Positions 24,593 to 34,582 of a stretch of 34,582 nucleotides of DNA are shown one piece after another. Made by a program: the position numbers and the translations under genes. The number at the start of each line of letters is the position of its first letter. The stretch's first letter is position 1. The notes under the pieces are model-generated. The model had not been told where the DNA came from. It saw nothing but the letters and a program-made list of their open reading frames with translations, and ran no database searches. This DNA is from JAXDLH01 sp034666705. GTDB lineage: Bacteria; Chloroflexota; UBA6077; SHYK01. The DNA is taken from NCBI GenBank assembly GCA_034666705.1, contig JAXDLH010000184.1, forward strand, positions 1 through 34,582, in the 5' to 3' direction.

Positions 24593-26737
24593 TTAGCGCG
24601 TCGCCTTCGCCCCTTCGCCACCGGCAACGCTGCGGAGCACGATGAGCGCTCGGGCCTGGACGTCGACGGCTGCTCCCGGCTTGTAGTGCTGGTTGCGGTC
24701 ACGCTCCCGCATTTCGGGGAGCAGCTCGCTCGTGTCCAGTACCTTTTCCCACTTTGCCGCCCATGGGCCAGCGGGCGGCGTGAATGCCAGCGGCTCGAAG
24801 TGCGCGTTGAACAGCAGCGCGAAGCTGTCGTCGACCACGCGCTCGCCGCGCGCGTCGGGGTCGGGGATCTCGTCGCCGTTCAGGATCACGCCGAGCGATT
24901 TCGCGTAGCCCACGTCCCAGTCCTCCTGCGCCATCGGCTCGCCATCGGGCTTGAACCAATGGATGTCCGTCACGCCAGTCCCGTGGATCGAGCGGCCGAT
25001 GAACCAGCGCCGGCGCCGAAACACCGGGTGGTCTTTCGCGAACCGAATCAGCCGCCGGGTGAACTCCAGGAGCCCGGTATCGGCATGCTCCCAGTCGTAC
25101 CAGGAGAACTCGTTGTCCTGGCAGTACGCGTTGTTGTTGCCCCGCTGGGTTCGGCCGATCTCGTCGCCGCCGAGCATCATCGGCACCCCAAGCGAGAGCA
25201 TGAGGGTCGTCAGGAAATTGCGCTGCTGGCGCTGCCGCAGTTGGATGATCCCCGGGTCGTCGGTTGGCCCCTCGATGCCGCCATTCCATGAACGGTTGTC
25301 GCTCTCGCCGTCGCGGTTCTCCTCCCCATTCGCCTCGTTGTGCTTCTCGTTGTACGAAACGAGGTCGGCCAGGGTGAATCCATCATGGGCGGTAATGAAG
25401 TTGATGCTGGCATACGGCGCCCGGCCGTCGCCGTAGTAGAGGTCCGAGCTGCCGGTGAGCCGGTTGGCGAATTCGGCGAGCGTCTCGTCGGCGCTGCGCC
25501 AGTAGTCGCGGACGGAGTCCCGGTACTTGCCGTTCCACTCCGACCATAAGGCGGGAAAGTTGCCGACCTGGTAGCCGCCCTCGCCGACGTCCCACGGCTC
25601 GGCGATCAGCTTCACCTGACGGATCACGGGATCCTGCTGGATCACGTCGAAGAAGCCCGAGAGCCGATCGACGGCGTGCAACTCCCGGGCCAGTGTCGAG
25701 GCGAGGTCGAAGCGGAACCCATCCACGTGCATCTCCTGCACCCAGTAGCGCAGGCTGTCTGTGATGAGCTGGAGCACGTACGGGTTGCGCACGTTGAGGG
25801 TGTTGCCAGTGCCGGTGTAGTCCATGTAATGGGACGGGTCATCGGCCAGCAGGCGGTAGTAGGCCGCGTTGTCGATCCCCTTGAACGACAGCATCGGCCC
25901 CAGGTGGTTCCCCTCGGCCGTGTGGTTGTAGACCACGTCGAGAATCACCTCGATCCCGGCCTCATGCAGGGCCCGCACCATCTGCTTGAACTCCTGGACC
26001 TGGTGCCCCGGCTGGTTGCGCGTCGCATACTCCTGGTGCGGCGCGAAGTACCCGATCGAGTTGTAGCCCCAGTAGTTGCGGAGCCCGCGCTCGCCCAGAT
26101 GCTGATCGTGGACGAACTGATGTACTGGCAGCAGCTCGACCGCGGTGATCCCCAGTCGCGTCAAATGCTCGATCGTGGCCGGATGCGCGAGCCCGCTATA
26201 CGTGCCCCGGATCTCCTCTGGAACCTCCGGGTGACGGATGGTCAGTCCTTTGACGTGCGTCTCATAGATAATCGTCTCGTGCAGCGGGGTGCGCGGCGGC
26301 CGGTCGTTGGCCCAGTCGAAAAAGGGATTCACCACCACGGACCTGGGCATGGAGCCCGCGCTGTCCAAGTCATTCGGCGCCCCTTCGGGATCGGCAAACC
26401 GGTAGGGGAACAGCGCCTCGCCCCACTGGACGTGTCCGTCAATCGCGCGGGCGTACGGATCGAGCAACAGCTTGGCTGGGTTGCATCGATGCCCGTGCGC
26501 CGGGTCCCACGGTCCGGAGACGCGGTAGCCGTAGCGCTGGCCAACGCCCACGTCCGGCAGGTATCCATGCCAGACGCCACCTGTTGCCTCAGGCAAGTCG
26601 ATGCGCGTCTCCTCGGAGCCGTCGAACAGGCAGAGCTCCACGTGGGTCGCGACTGAGGAGTAGAGACAGAAATTTGTACCGACGCCATCGAAGCTCGCGC
26701 CGAGTGGATAGGGGTGTCCGGGCCACACGCGTACCAT
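24593..26737 (-). CDS. glgX: Glycogen debranching enzyme GlgX (GH13)
   Basis: 714 residues. The N-terminal CBM48 domain (PYPLGASFDGVGTNFCLYS) precedes a GH13 barrel. Catalytic residues sit in their family positions: nucleophile Asp in VDGFRFDLAST, acid Glu in VKLIAEPWDVG, and transition-state Asp in FITAHDGFTLADLVS. VILDVVYNHTAEG is conserved region I. GlgX (TreX type) hydrolyses a-1,6 branches of glycogen trimmed by phosphorylase. ATG 26737 is supported by GGAGG with 5-nt spacing; ATG 26797 would add 20 unrelated residues. It is divergent from the aldo/keto reductase gene. No other glg biosynthetic gene is present. Confidence 0.95.
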   Translation of the reverse strand: MVRVWPGHPYPLGASFDGVGTNFCLYSSVATHVELCLFDGSEETRIDLPEATGGVWHGYLPDVGVGQRYGYRVSGPWDPAHGHRCNPAKLLLDPYARAIDGHVQWGEALFPYRFADPEGAPNDLDSAGSMPRSVVVNPFFDWANDRPPRTPLHETIIYETHVKGLTIRHPEVPEEIRGTYSGLAHPATIEHLTRLGITAVELLPVHQFVHDQHLGERGLRNYWGYNSIGYFAPHQEYATRNQPGHQVQEFKQMVRALHEAGIEVILDVVYNHTAEGNHLGPMLSFKGIDNAAYYRLLADDPSHYMDYTGTGNTLNVRNPYVLQLITDSLRYWVQEMHVDGFRFDLASTLARELHAVDRLSGFFDVIQQDPVIRQVKLIAEPWDVGEGGYQVGNFPALWSEWNGKYRDSVRDYWRSADETLAEFANRLTGSSDLYYGDGRAPYASINFITAHDGFTLADLVSYNEKHNEANGEENRDGESDNRSWNGGIEGPTDDPGIIQLRQRQQRNFLTTLMLSLGVPMMLGGDEIGRTQRGNNNAYCQDNEFSWYDWEHADTGLLEFTRRLIRFAKDHPVFRRRRWFIGRSIHGTGVTDIHWFKPDGEPMAQEDWDVGYAKSLGVILNGDEIPDPDARGERVVDDSFALLFNAHFEPLAFTPPAGPWAAKWEKVLDTSELLPEMRERDRNQHYKPGAAVDVQARALIVLRSVAGGEGAKATR

Positions 26738-26898
26738 GCAATCCTCCGGAGCTGGTACCAGCATTGTTCCACGGGCAGCGCCGTCGCCTTGCAACATATC
26801 GGTAAGTCTTCCGCGACTGGGCTCCCAGCTCTGCCGGGCGCGGCGCCATTGGCCACGCGACGGCGATGGTAAGATGCGGCATTGGCGGCTGACGGAGG

Positions 26899-27891
26899 AT
26901 GGAATTGGCGGATCATCCGGAGATGACGTTCCGCACGCTGGGACGCACCGGCCTCGAAGTGTCGGTGGTCAGTCTCGGTACTGGTGGGCAGAGCCGGCTC
27001 GGACAGCTGACTCACGGCGATCGGGCGGCGTCGGCGCGGGTAATTCGCCGCGCCTTGGAGTTGGGCATCAACCTGATCGACACGGCGCCCAACTATGCTG
27101 ACACCGAGGAGTTTCTCGGCGAGGTGCTCGGCGACGTGCCGCGCACCGCCTATCTGCTCGCGACCAAAGCGCCGATAACCACCAGGCGGGGGCCCGCCAC
27201 TCCAGACGATATCGTCGCGTCGTGCGAGCAGAGCTTGCGCCGGCTGCGCACCGACTACGTCGACGGCCTGCAGCTCCACAACGTCGGGCCCGAGGATTAC
27301 GATGCGGTCGTGGAGCATCTCTACCCGGCCTTGCAGCGGCTCAAGGAGCAGGGCAAGGTGCGCTTCCTCGGCCTCACCGAGCGTCAGGAAGGGCGCAATG
27401 GGACCTCGCCGGGCCGGGCGACTGGCGATCCGGCCCACGCGGCGCTCTCGCGCGCGCTCGACGACGATATTTGGGATACCATCGGCGTGAAATACGGAGT
27501 CCTCAACCAGGTGGCGGAGCATGAGGTGTTCCCGAAGGCGCTGGCCCGGAACGTCGGCGTGCTGAACATGAGCGCGGTGCGCGTCAAGCTGGCGCAACCG
27601 GACCAGCTTGCGGCGTTAACCGCTGACTGGAAGGCGCGCGGCCTGCTGGATGAGGACGCGTTGCCCGAACGCGACCCGCTGGAGTTCCTGGTCAAGGGCG
27701 ACGTGCCATCCGTGATCGCCGCGGGGTACAAGTTCGCCCTCGACCATCCAGCGATCACCTCGGTACTGGTTGGCACCGGAAGCGTGGCGCACCTCGAAGA
27801 GAACGTCGCGGCGGCGCTCGGCGCGCCACTCCCATCTGCGGACGCAGTCCACCTGCGCAAGCTCTTCGGCCATATCGCAGAGGGCGTCTGA
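26899..27891 (+). CDS. Aldo/keto reductase
   Basis: 330 residues, an (a/b)8 NADPH-dependent oxidoreductase. The catalytic tetrad is complete: Asp61 and Tyr66 in LIDTAPNYADTE, Lys90 in LLATKAP and His127 in GLQLHNVG. The opening MTFRTLGRTGLEVSVVSLGT is standard for AKR proteins. SVLVGTGSVAHLEENVAAAL near the C-terminus is the cofactor-binding end. The substrate is unknown. The ATG at 26899 overlaps the site GGAGG; the in-frame TTG at 26905 has better spacing (6 nt) and may be the true start. It is followed after 20 bp by the dihydroxyphthalate-decarboxylase-like gene, so they probably form an operon. Confidence 0.9.
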   Translation: MELADHPEMTFRTLGRTGLEVSVVSLGTGGQSRLGQLTHGDRAASARVIRRALELGINLIDTAPNYADTEEFLGEVLGDVPRTAYLLATKAPITTRRGPATPDDIVASCEQSLRRLRTDYVDGLQLHNVGPEDYDAVVEHLYPALQRLKEQGKVRFLGLTERQEGRNGTSPGRATGDPAHAALSRALDDDIWDTIGVKYGVLNQVAEHEVFPKALARNVGVLNMSAVRVKLAQPDQLAALTADWKARGLLDEDALPERDPLEFLVKGDVPSVIAAGYKFALDHPAITSVLVGTGSVAHLEENVAAALGAPLPSADAVHLRKLFGHIAEGV

Positions 27892-27911
27892 GGACGCGAT
27901 TGGAGGACCTG

Positions 27912-28847
27912 ATGGCCACGCAGTCGCTCAAGACCGCAATCGGCACCTATCCACATACGAAGCCGCTCAAGGATGGCACCGTGCAACCCGCGGGCTTCGC
28001 GTTAGAGCACGTCGAGGTCTCGCCGATCGTCGCCGCCTTCCGGCGCATGATCCGCAACCAGGAGTTCGACGTCTCGGAGATGGCGATCTCGACCTACATC
28101 GTGGCCCGCGCCCACGATAAGCCGATTACGGCCATTCCCGTCTTCGTCGTCCGCTCCTTTCCACATGGCGCGACGCAGTACAACACGAAGTCCGGGATCG
28201 AGGAGCCGAAAGACCTCGAGGGACGGCGGGTCGGCGTGCGCGCCTATACGGTGACTAGCGGCCTCTGGGCCCGGGGGCTGCTCAGCGACGAGTATGGCGT
28301 CGACCTCGACAAAGTGACGTGGGTCGTCGTGGACGAGGAGCACGTGCAGGAGTACCAGACGCCGCCGAACGTGGCGCAGGCTGGCGCTGGCAAGTCGCTC
28401 GAGACGATGCTGATCGACGGCGAGATCGACGCCGCCGTCGGGATCGGCCGGGTCGACTCGCCGCAGGTAAAGCCGCTCATCCCGAACGCGCAGCAAGCCG
28501 CCTTCGCGTGGGCGAAAGAGTCCGGCATCTACCCGATCAACCACACCATCGTCATCCAGAACCGCATTCTCGAGTCCGATCCGGGGGTGGCGCCGGCGCT
28601 CTTCAACGCGTTCAAAGAGGCAAAGCAGGTGGTAACGGACCGCATCGCGGCTGGCAACGCGCTCCCTGAAGACGATGAGCGCCAGCGCCTCCAGGATGCG
28701 CTCGGCACCGATCCGCTCCCGTACGGGGTTGGCCCCAATCTCATGACCCTCGAGGCGGTGATCCGCTACAACGTCGAGCAGGGCCTGATCGACAGCCCCG
28801 TATCCGTCCAGTCGCTTTTCGCGTCGAACACGCTCGACCTGGCGTAA
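27912..28847 (+). CDS. Periplasmic-binding-fold protein, 4,5-dihydroxyphthalate decarboxylase-like
   Basis: 311 residues without a signal peptide. LKTAIGTYPHTKPLKDGTVQ and AFRRMIRNQEFDVSEMAISTYIVARA match the family of 4,5-dihydroxyphthalate decarboxylase, which uses a solute-binding-protein fold as a cytoplasmic enzyme. DLEGRRVGVRAYTVTSGLWARGLL and the second lobe (INHTIVIQNRILES) follow. It may decarboxylate an aromatic acid or act as a binding protein; no permease or ring-cleavage gene is next to it. GGAGG with 5-nt spacing supports ATG 27912. It is cotranscribed with the aldo/keto reductase by spacing (20 bp). Confidence 0.78.
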   Translation: MATQSLKTAIGTYPHTKPLKDGTVQPAGFALEHVEVSPIVAAFRRMIRNQEFDVSEMAISTYIVARAHDKPITAIPVFVVRSFPHGATQYNTKSGIEEPKDLEGRRVGVRAYTVTSGLWARGLLSDEYGVDLDKVTWVVVDEEHVQEYQTPPNVAQAGAGKSLETMLIDGEIDAAVGIGRVDSPQVKPLIPNAQQAAFAWAKESGIYPINHTIVIQNRILESDPGVAPALFNAFKEAKQVVTDRIAAGNALPEDDERQRLQDALGTDPLPYGVGPNLMTLEAVIRYNVEQGLIDSPVSVQSLFASNTLDLA

Positions 28848-28882
28848 GCGGCTTCGGCGTGCGACGCAAGAGAGGCGCTGGT

Positions 28883-29563
28883 ATGCCTGGCCCATCGCAC
28901 CCAGGTGACGGTCACGCGCATGGCATGTACGCCGACGATCCGACGGGGCAGCTCGCCGGCGTCGTCGACGTGTGGCAGGCCCGGTTGAGCGCGCTCGTCG
29001 AGGACGAGACGGGTCATCGTGACGAGGTGGTGCATGACGCCGTTGTGCCGGCGCCAGCGTTGCCGGAAGAGCCCCGCGCGCGCCGGGTTGCGCTGGGTCA
29101 GGCGTGTGCGCGATGCGGGAGTGATCTCTACGGCGTCGCCTGCCCGTCCTGCGGGCTAGTGTGGTGCCCCCGCTGTGCCGCCACGCTCTGGAGCGGCGCG
29201 GCGGGCACGCAGCCGTCGCGGCAATTGCGGCGGGTTGGCGCGCTGTTGGGGCTGGCGGTTTGCGTCAGCGGCGCAATCGCCGGCGCGTGGATCGTCGCGC
29301 TGGTGGCCGGCATGGTCGCGGTGGCGTTGTTGCTCTCCGTGAGGCGCGCTACGCACGCTCAGGCGTGCCCTGCCTGTCGGACCACGCTGCCGGTGGGCGC
29401 CGCATGCTGTGTATGTGCCGCGCCGCTCGGGCCGACCAGCGGGGCTGATTGCGCGGCGTGCGGGTTGACGTATTGCACGACATGCGGCTCGCAACTCCGC
29501 ACGAGCGGCTGCGTCGACTGCGGCGCTGAGGTCCGTTCGCCCCGAGCGGGCGCCGCCGCCTGA
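28883..29563 (+). CDS. Zinc-ribbon protein with one membrane hairpin, unknown function
   Basis: 226 residues. The first 80 residues are polar and His/Asp-rich. A CxxC ribbon (ACARCGSDLYGVACPSCGLV then WCPRC) follows. Then come two hydrophobic segments (GALLGLAVCVSGAIAGAW and IVALVAGMVAVALLLSV), and further CxxC pairs (CPACRTTL, CCVCAAPL, CAACGLTYCTTCGSQL, CVDC). Several zinc knuckles on both sides of a membrane hairpin suggest a metal-bound scaffold or membrane-linked regulator. No specific family is recognised. GAGAGG precedes ATG 28883, which is chosen over GTG 28859. It is the third gene of the aldo/keto reductase group (35-bp gap). Confidence 0.65.
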   Translation: MPGPSHPGDGHAHGMYADDPTGQLAGVVDVWQARLSALVEDETGHRDEVVHDAVVPAPALPEEPRARRVALGQACARCGSDLYGVACPSCGLVWCPRCAATLWSGAAGTQPSRQLRRVGALLGLAVCVSGAIAGAWIVALVAGMVAVALLLSVRRATHAQACPACRTTLPVGAACCVCAAPLGPTSGADCAACGLTYCTTCGSQLRTSGCVDCGAEVRSPRAGAAA

Positions 29564-29620
29564 GCATTCAGCGGGCATCCTATCCACCCACGGTGACCAT
29601 GGGGATCACTGCGGGGCGCC

Positions 29621-29648
29621 TTGATGGCTCGGGGTACTACCGTACACT
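29621..29648 (+). promoter_or_regulatory. Candidate sigma-70-like promoter of the cyclase operon
   Basis: TTGATG (29621-29626) and TACACT (29643-29648) stand 16 bp apart, 27 bp before the cyclase ATG. Both differ from consensus by one or two bases. The downstream GGAGG at about 29664 is the ribosome binding site. Confidence 0.4.
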
Positions 29649-29674
29649 GAGGCAGCGACGGCGGAGGTCAAGGC

Positions 29675-30333
29675 ATGACCGGCGAGTGGATCGACGTCTC
29701 GGTAGCGCTGCACAGCGGCATGGTGCACTGGCCGGGCGACCCGCCGATCACCATCGAGCGCGTGGTGGATATGAGCCGTGGCGACCCATGCAATGTGTCG
29801 GCCGCCAACATGGGCCTGCACACCGGCACCCATATGGATCCGCCGCTTCACTACGTGTCGAACGGCGTCAGCCTGGACCGGATGCCGCTGGACGCGACGA
29901 TCGGTCCCTGCCGGGTCGTCGAGATCCGCGATCCGGTGTCGATCAAGCCAGCGGAGCTGGAGTCGCACGGCATTGAGGTGGGAGAGCGCATCCTCTTCAA
30001 AACGCGCAACTCGACGCATGTGTGGGACTCGGACGACTTCGTGGAAGACTTCGTCTCCGTCTCGCTGGAAGGCGCGCGCTACCTGGCCGACCGCCAGGTG
30101 CGGACGATCGGCGTCGACTATCTCTCGGTCGGCGGCTACCACGACGACGGTACCGCGATCCACCGCGCGATCCTCGAGGCGGGCATCTGGATCATCGAGG
30201 GGCTCGACCTGCGGCAGATCGAACCTGGGCGGTACGACCTGATCTGCTTGCCCTTAAAAGTCGCCGACAGCGACGGGGCCCCGGCCCGCGCGGTGCTGCG
30301 GCCGGCTGGAGATGCTGCTGGGTCGGCGTCCTG

Positions 30334-30334
<1 letters not shown>
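29675..30334 (+). CDS. Metal-dependent cyclase/kynurenine-formamidase-like hydrolase
   Basis: 219 residues. ANMGLHTGTHMDPPLHYVSN carries the family motif HxGTHxDxPxH (His49 to His59), which binds zinc or manganese. WIDVSVALHSGMVHWPGDPP and SVGGYHDDGTAIHRAILEAG are further conserved parts, the latter contributing an active-site His. Family members include kynurenine formamidase and isatin hydrolase; the substrate is unknown. The start ATG 29675 has GGAGG upstream. Its TGA overlaps the ATG of the glucosidase gene by one base (TGATG), so translation is coupled. Confidence 0.9.
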
Positions 30335-33094
<2,760 letters not shown>

Positions 33095-33102
<8 letters not shown>

Positions 33103-33823
33103 GCCGGCGACCGCACTCTCTGGCGAACTGGTGACCCCGGAACTGCTGCGGATTCCTGGCGGCAGTTTCGTGATGGGTGACGACACCGGCCGGGTTGACG
33201 AGCGCCCGGCGCACCAGGTGCGGTTGGCGCCATTCCGCCTCGCGCGCTGCCCGGTCACGAATCGGGAGTACGCGTGCTATCTTGCGGCCGCCGAGGCGAC
33301 TCCGCCGCGCTTCTGGGAGGACCCGCGATTCAACGCTGCGCTGCAGCCGGTCGTCGGCGTGAGCTGGTTTGAGGCAATCGCCTATTGCGACTGGCTGTCC
33401 CGCGCCCTGGGCAGCCGCTGCCGCCTGCCGACTGAGGCCGAGCACGAGTGGGCCGCGCTCGGCGGGCGGGAACGGGCCGTGTACCCGTGGGGCGACGAGG
33501 TCCCCCCGCTGATCGGGCCGTGGGCGCTCGGCGATGGCGGCCAGGATCGGCCCGTGCCGGTCAGCAGCGCCCAGCCCAACGGCTACGGGCTGTGCCACAT
33601 GCAGGACAACGTCCACGAGTGGTGCAGCGATTGGTACGACGCCGGCTACTACGGAGTGTCACCCGACAAGAACCCGCGGGGGCCGGCCCTAGGATCGCGG
33701 CGGTCGTCACGCGGCGGCGCCTGGCGGCACCAGTACAAGTTCAGCCGCATCGCGTCCCGCAGCTCACTGGACCCGGCGTTTCAATACAACGACTATGGCT
33801 TCCGCGTCGCTGCCGATGCGTGA
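33095..33823 (+). CDS. SUMF1/formylglycine-generating-enzyme-fold protein without the catalytic cysteines
   Basis: 242 residues of the FGE-sulfatase fold. LRIPGGSFVMGDDTGRVDER is the opening, PVTNREYACYL and VGVSWFEAIAYCDWLSRALG and CRLPTEAEHEWAALGG are the middle, and DNVHEWCSDWYDAGYYG and SRGGAWRHQYKFSRIASRSS the end. In true formylglycine-generating enzymes two copper-binding cysteines lie after the RGG(S/A)W segment; here that stretch has no Cys. Formylglycine generation is therefore unlikely. Related Cys-less members act on other substrates or as scaffolds. ATG 33095 overlaps the glucosidase stop by 8 bases, so the two proteins are made together. No sulfatase gene is in the window. Confidence 0.88.
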
Positions 33824-33942
33824 CGCGATGCGAAGCGGTCGACGACTCGGCACGTAAAGCCGGGGAGCATGTCACCGCCGTCGAGATTCCGCTCCGTCCG
33901 CGCGTACGTCACACCGGTCGATTCTCGCAGTGGCACGTCAGG

Positions 33943-34263
33943 CTACTGGTTCCAGGGTGAGAGGCCCATGAGGATGACGGCGCGCTGGGTGCCGGCGTTG
34001 CGGACGCCGTGCTCCACGCCCGCGGGCGCGAGCACCGTCGAGCCGGCACCAACCAGTTGCGTGTCACCGCCGACCGTGAATTCGGCTTCGCCCTCGACCA
34101 CGTAGTAAAACTTATCCTGGTCCTGGTGAACGTGCACGCGATCGGACTGACCCGGCTCGAGGCAGTTGAGGCCCAGGAGCAAGTTGCGGCTTTCGAAGAA
34201 CGTCGCCTTGAACATCTTGTCCGGGTTCGAGCCGGCACGCTCGCGGTAGTCGATCACGTCCAC
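33943..34263 (-). CDS. Cupin-domain protein
   Basis: About 106 residues with a single cupin barrel. Motif 1 is VHVHQDQDKFYYVVEGEAEF (metal ligands His, His, and Glu of the G-E region) and motif 2 is PAGVEHGVRNAG. The protein may be a dioxygenase, isomerase or sugar-binding cupin; the sequence does not decide. The frame opens at TTG 34278, but GTG 34263 has GGAGG with 8-nt spacing and is preferred. It converges with the SUMF1-type gene after a 119-bp gap that shows no strong hairpin. Confidence 0.82.
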   Translation of the reverse strand: MDVIDYRERAGSNPDKMFKATFFESRNLLLGLNCLEPGQSDRVHVHQDQDKFYYVVEGEAEFTVGGDTQLVGAGSTVLAPAGVEHGVRNAGTQRAVILMGLSPWNQ

Positions 34264-34353
34264 GTCACAAACCTCCAACGCGATAGGCCCGAACGCCCGG
34301 CCATACCTGTATACCCAGCGCCTGTGTGGAAGATACCGTTCCTGGGAGATCGC

Positions 34354-34582
34354 ATGCGAGCCATTCAGCTTCTCGCGCTAACCGCCTGCCTCTTCGTTAC
34401 CAGCAGCGGTCCTGTCGTCGCGCAGCAGTCGAGCCCCGGTGCCTGGCTCGACGGCCCGCTCGTCCAGTGGAACAGCCCCGGCATGGACCTGCCATCCGCG
34501 AGCGCGCAATTCGCGGCCAACGCCGACTCGTGCCGGCCGACCATTCGCCCCCCGGAGACGGCTGCCGACCGGGCGCTCGCCG
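34354..34582 (+). CDS. Secreted protein, N-terminal fragment (partial)
   Basis: Open to the right edge, 76 codons visible. ATG 34354 follows GGGAG. The N-terminus MRAIQLLALTACLFVTSSGP is a signal peptide with a probable cleavage after VVAQQ. The mature part starts SSPGAWLDGPLVQWNSPGMD and then CRPTIRPPETAADRALA. No domain is recognised. A Cys-containing RPP segment recalls small secreted proteins seen in related bacteria, but this is only an impression. Confidence 0.7.
   Translation, partial: MRAIQLLALTACLFVTSSGPVVAQQSSPGAWLDGPLVQWNSPGMDLPSASAQFAANADSCRPTIRPPETAADRALA

Noticed and set aside
27912..28847. Secreted ABC-transporter binding protein
   Set aside because: There is no signal peptide or lipobox, and no permease or ATPase gene is nearby; the cytoplasmic decarboxylase-like family fits better.

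Overview
The window is GC-rich and gene-dense. Many genes use GTG or TTG starts behind strong GGAGG-type ribosome binding sites. There are no rRNA, tRNA, phage or plasmid genes. The mix of genes (two-domain VOC proteins, a LuxR-type giant ATPase regulator, Uma2, HepT/MntA, DUF4214, DoxX, GH13/GH63 glucan enzymes and GTAG-type REP palindromes) suggests a chromosomal segment of a Chloroflexota bacterium, perhaps a Thermomicrobia-like lineage. That placement is inferred from gene content only; no marker gene is present.

Layout. 1-950 (-): start of a xanthine-dehydrogenase-type molybdenum hydroxylase that runs off the left edge. 1092-1743 (+): an MntA/HepT toxin-antitoxin pair. 1792-1878: first copy of an 87-bp structured repeat. 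1918-3843 (+): a VOC protein, then a PsiE-like membrane protein and a HAD phosphatase in one operon, closed by a strong hairpin. 3989-8761 (-): SnoaL-like protein, methyltransferase and a 1001-residue LuxR-family ATPase regulator. 9063-11355 (+): HtrA protease with a leader hairpin and a 50-bp palindrome behind it, a small Pro/Gln-rich protein and a ferric-reductase-like haem membrane protein. 11373-13049 (-): 5'-nucleotidase and D-2-hydroxyacid dehydrogenase. 13162-13935 (+): secreted DUF4214 protein. 14010-14109: paired REP element. 14208-18662 (-): RHS/YD-repeat secreted protein, two-domain VOC protein and NDH-2. 18739-20910 (-): glycogen-debranching-like enzyme. 21070-21156: second, inverted copy of the 87-bp repeat. 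21358-21984 (-): DoxX. 22191-22820 (+): Uma2. 22971-23589: a decay island with a REP-flanked RAYT transposase remnant and a truncated PIN nuclease. 23678-24433 (+): VIT/CCC1 metal transporter. 24479-24561: second paired REP. 24593-26737 (-): GlgX. 26899-29563 (+): aldo/keto reductase, a dihydroxyphthalate-decarboxylase-like binding-fold protein and a zinc-ribbon membrane protein. 29675-33823 (+): tightly coupled operon of a metal-dependent cyclase, a GH63-type glucosidase and a SUMF1-fold protein without catalytic cysteines. 33943-34263 (-): cupin. 34354-end (+): start of a secreted protein.

Functional themes are alpha-glucan turnover (three separate enzymes), respiration and redox (NDH-2, haem membrane protein, molybdenum hydroxylase) and small-molecule detoxification (VOC, AKR, SnoaL, methyltransferase). 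The most unusual signals are non-coding: an 87-bp element present twice in opposite orientation with conserved ends and foldable arms, and three GTAG-headed REP pairs, one of which brackets a broken REP-associated transposase. No complete new multi-gene defence or biosynthetic system was found.
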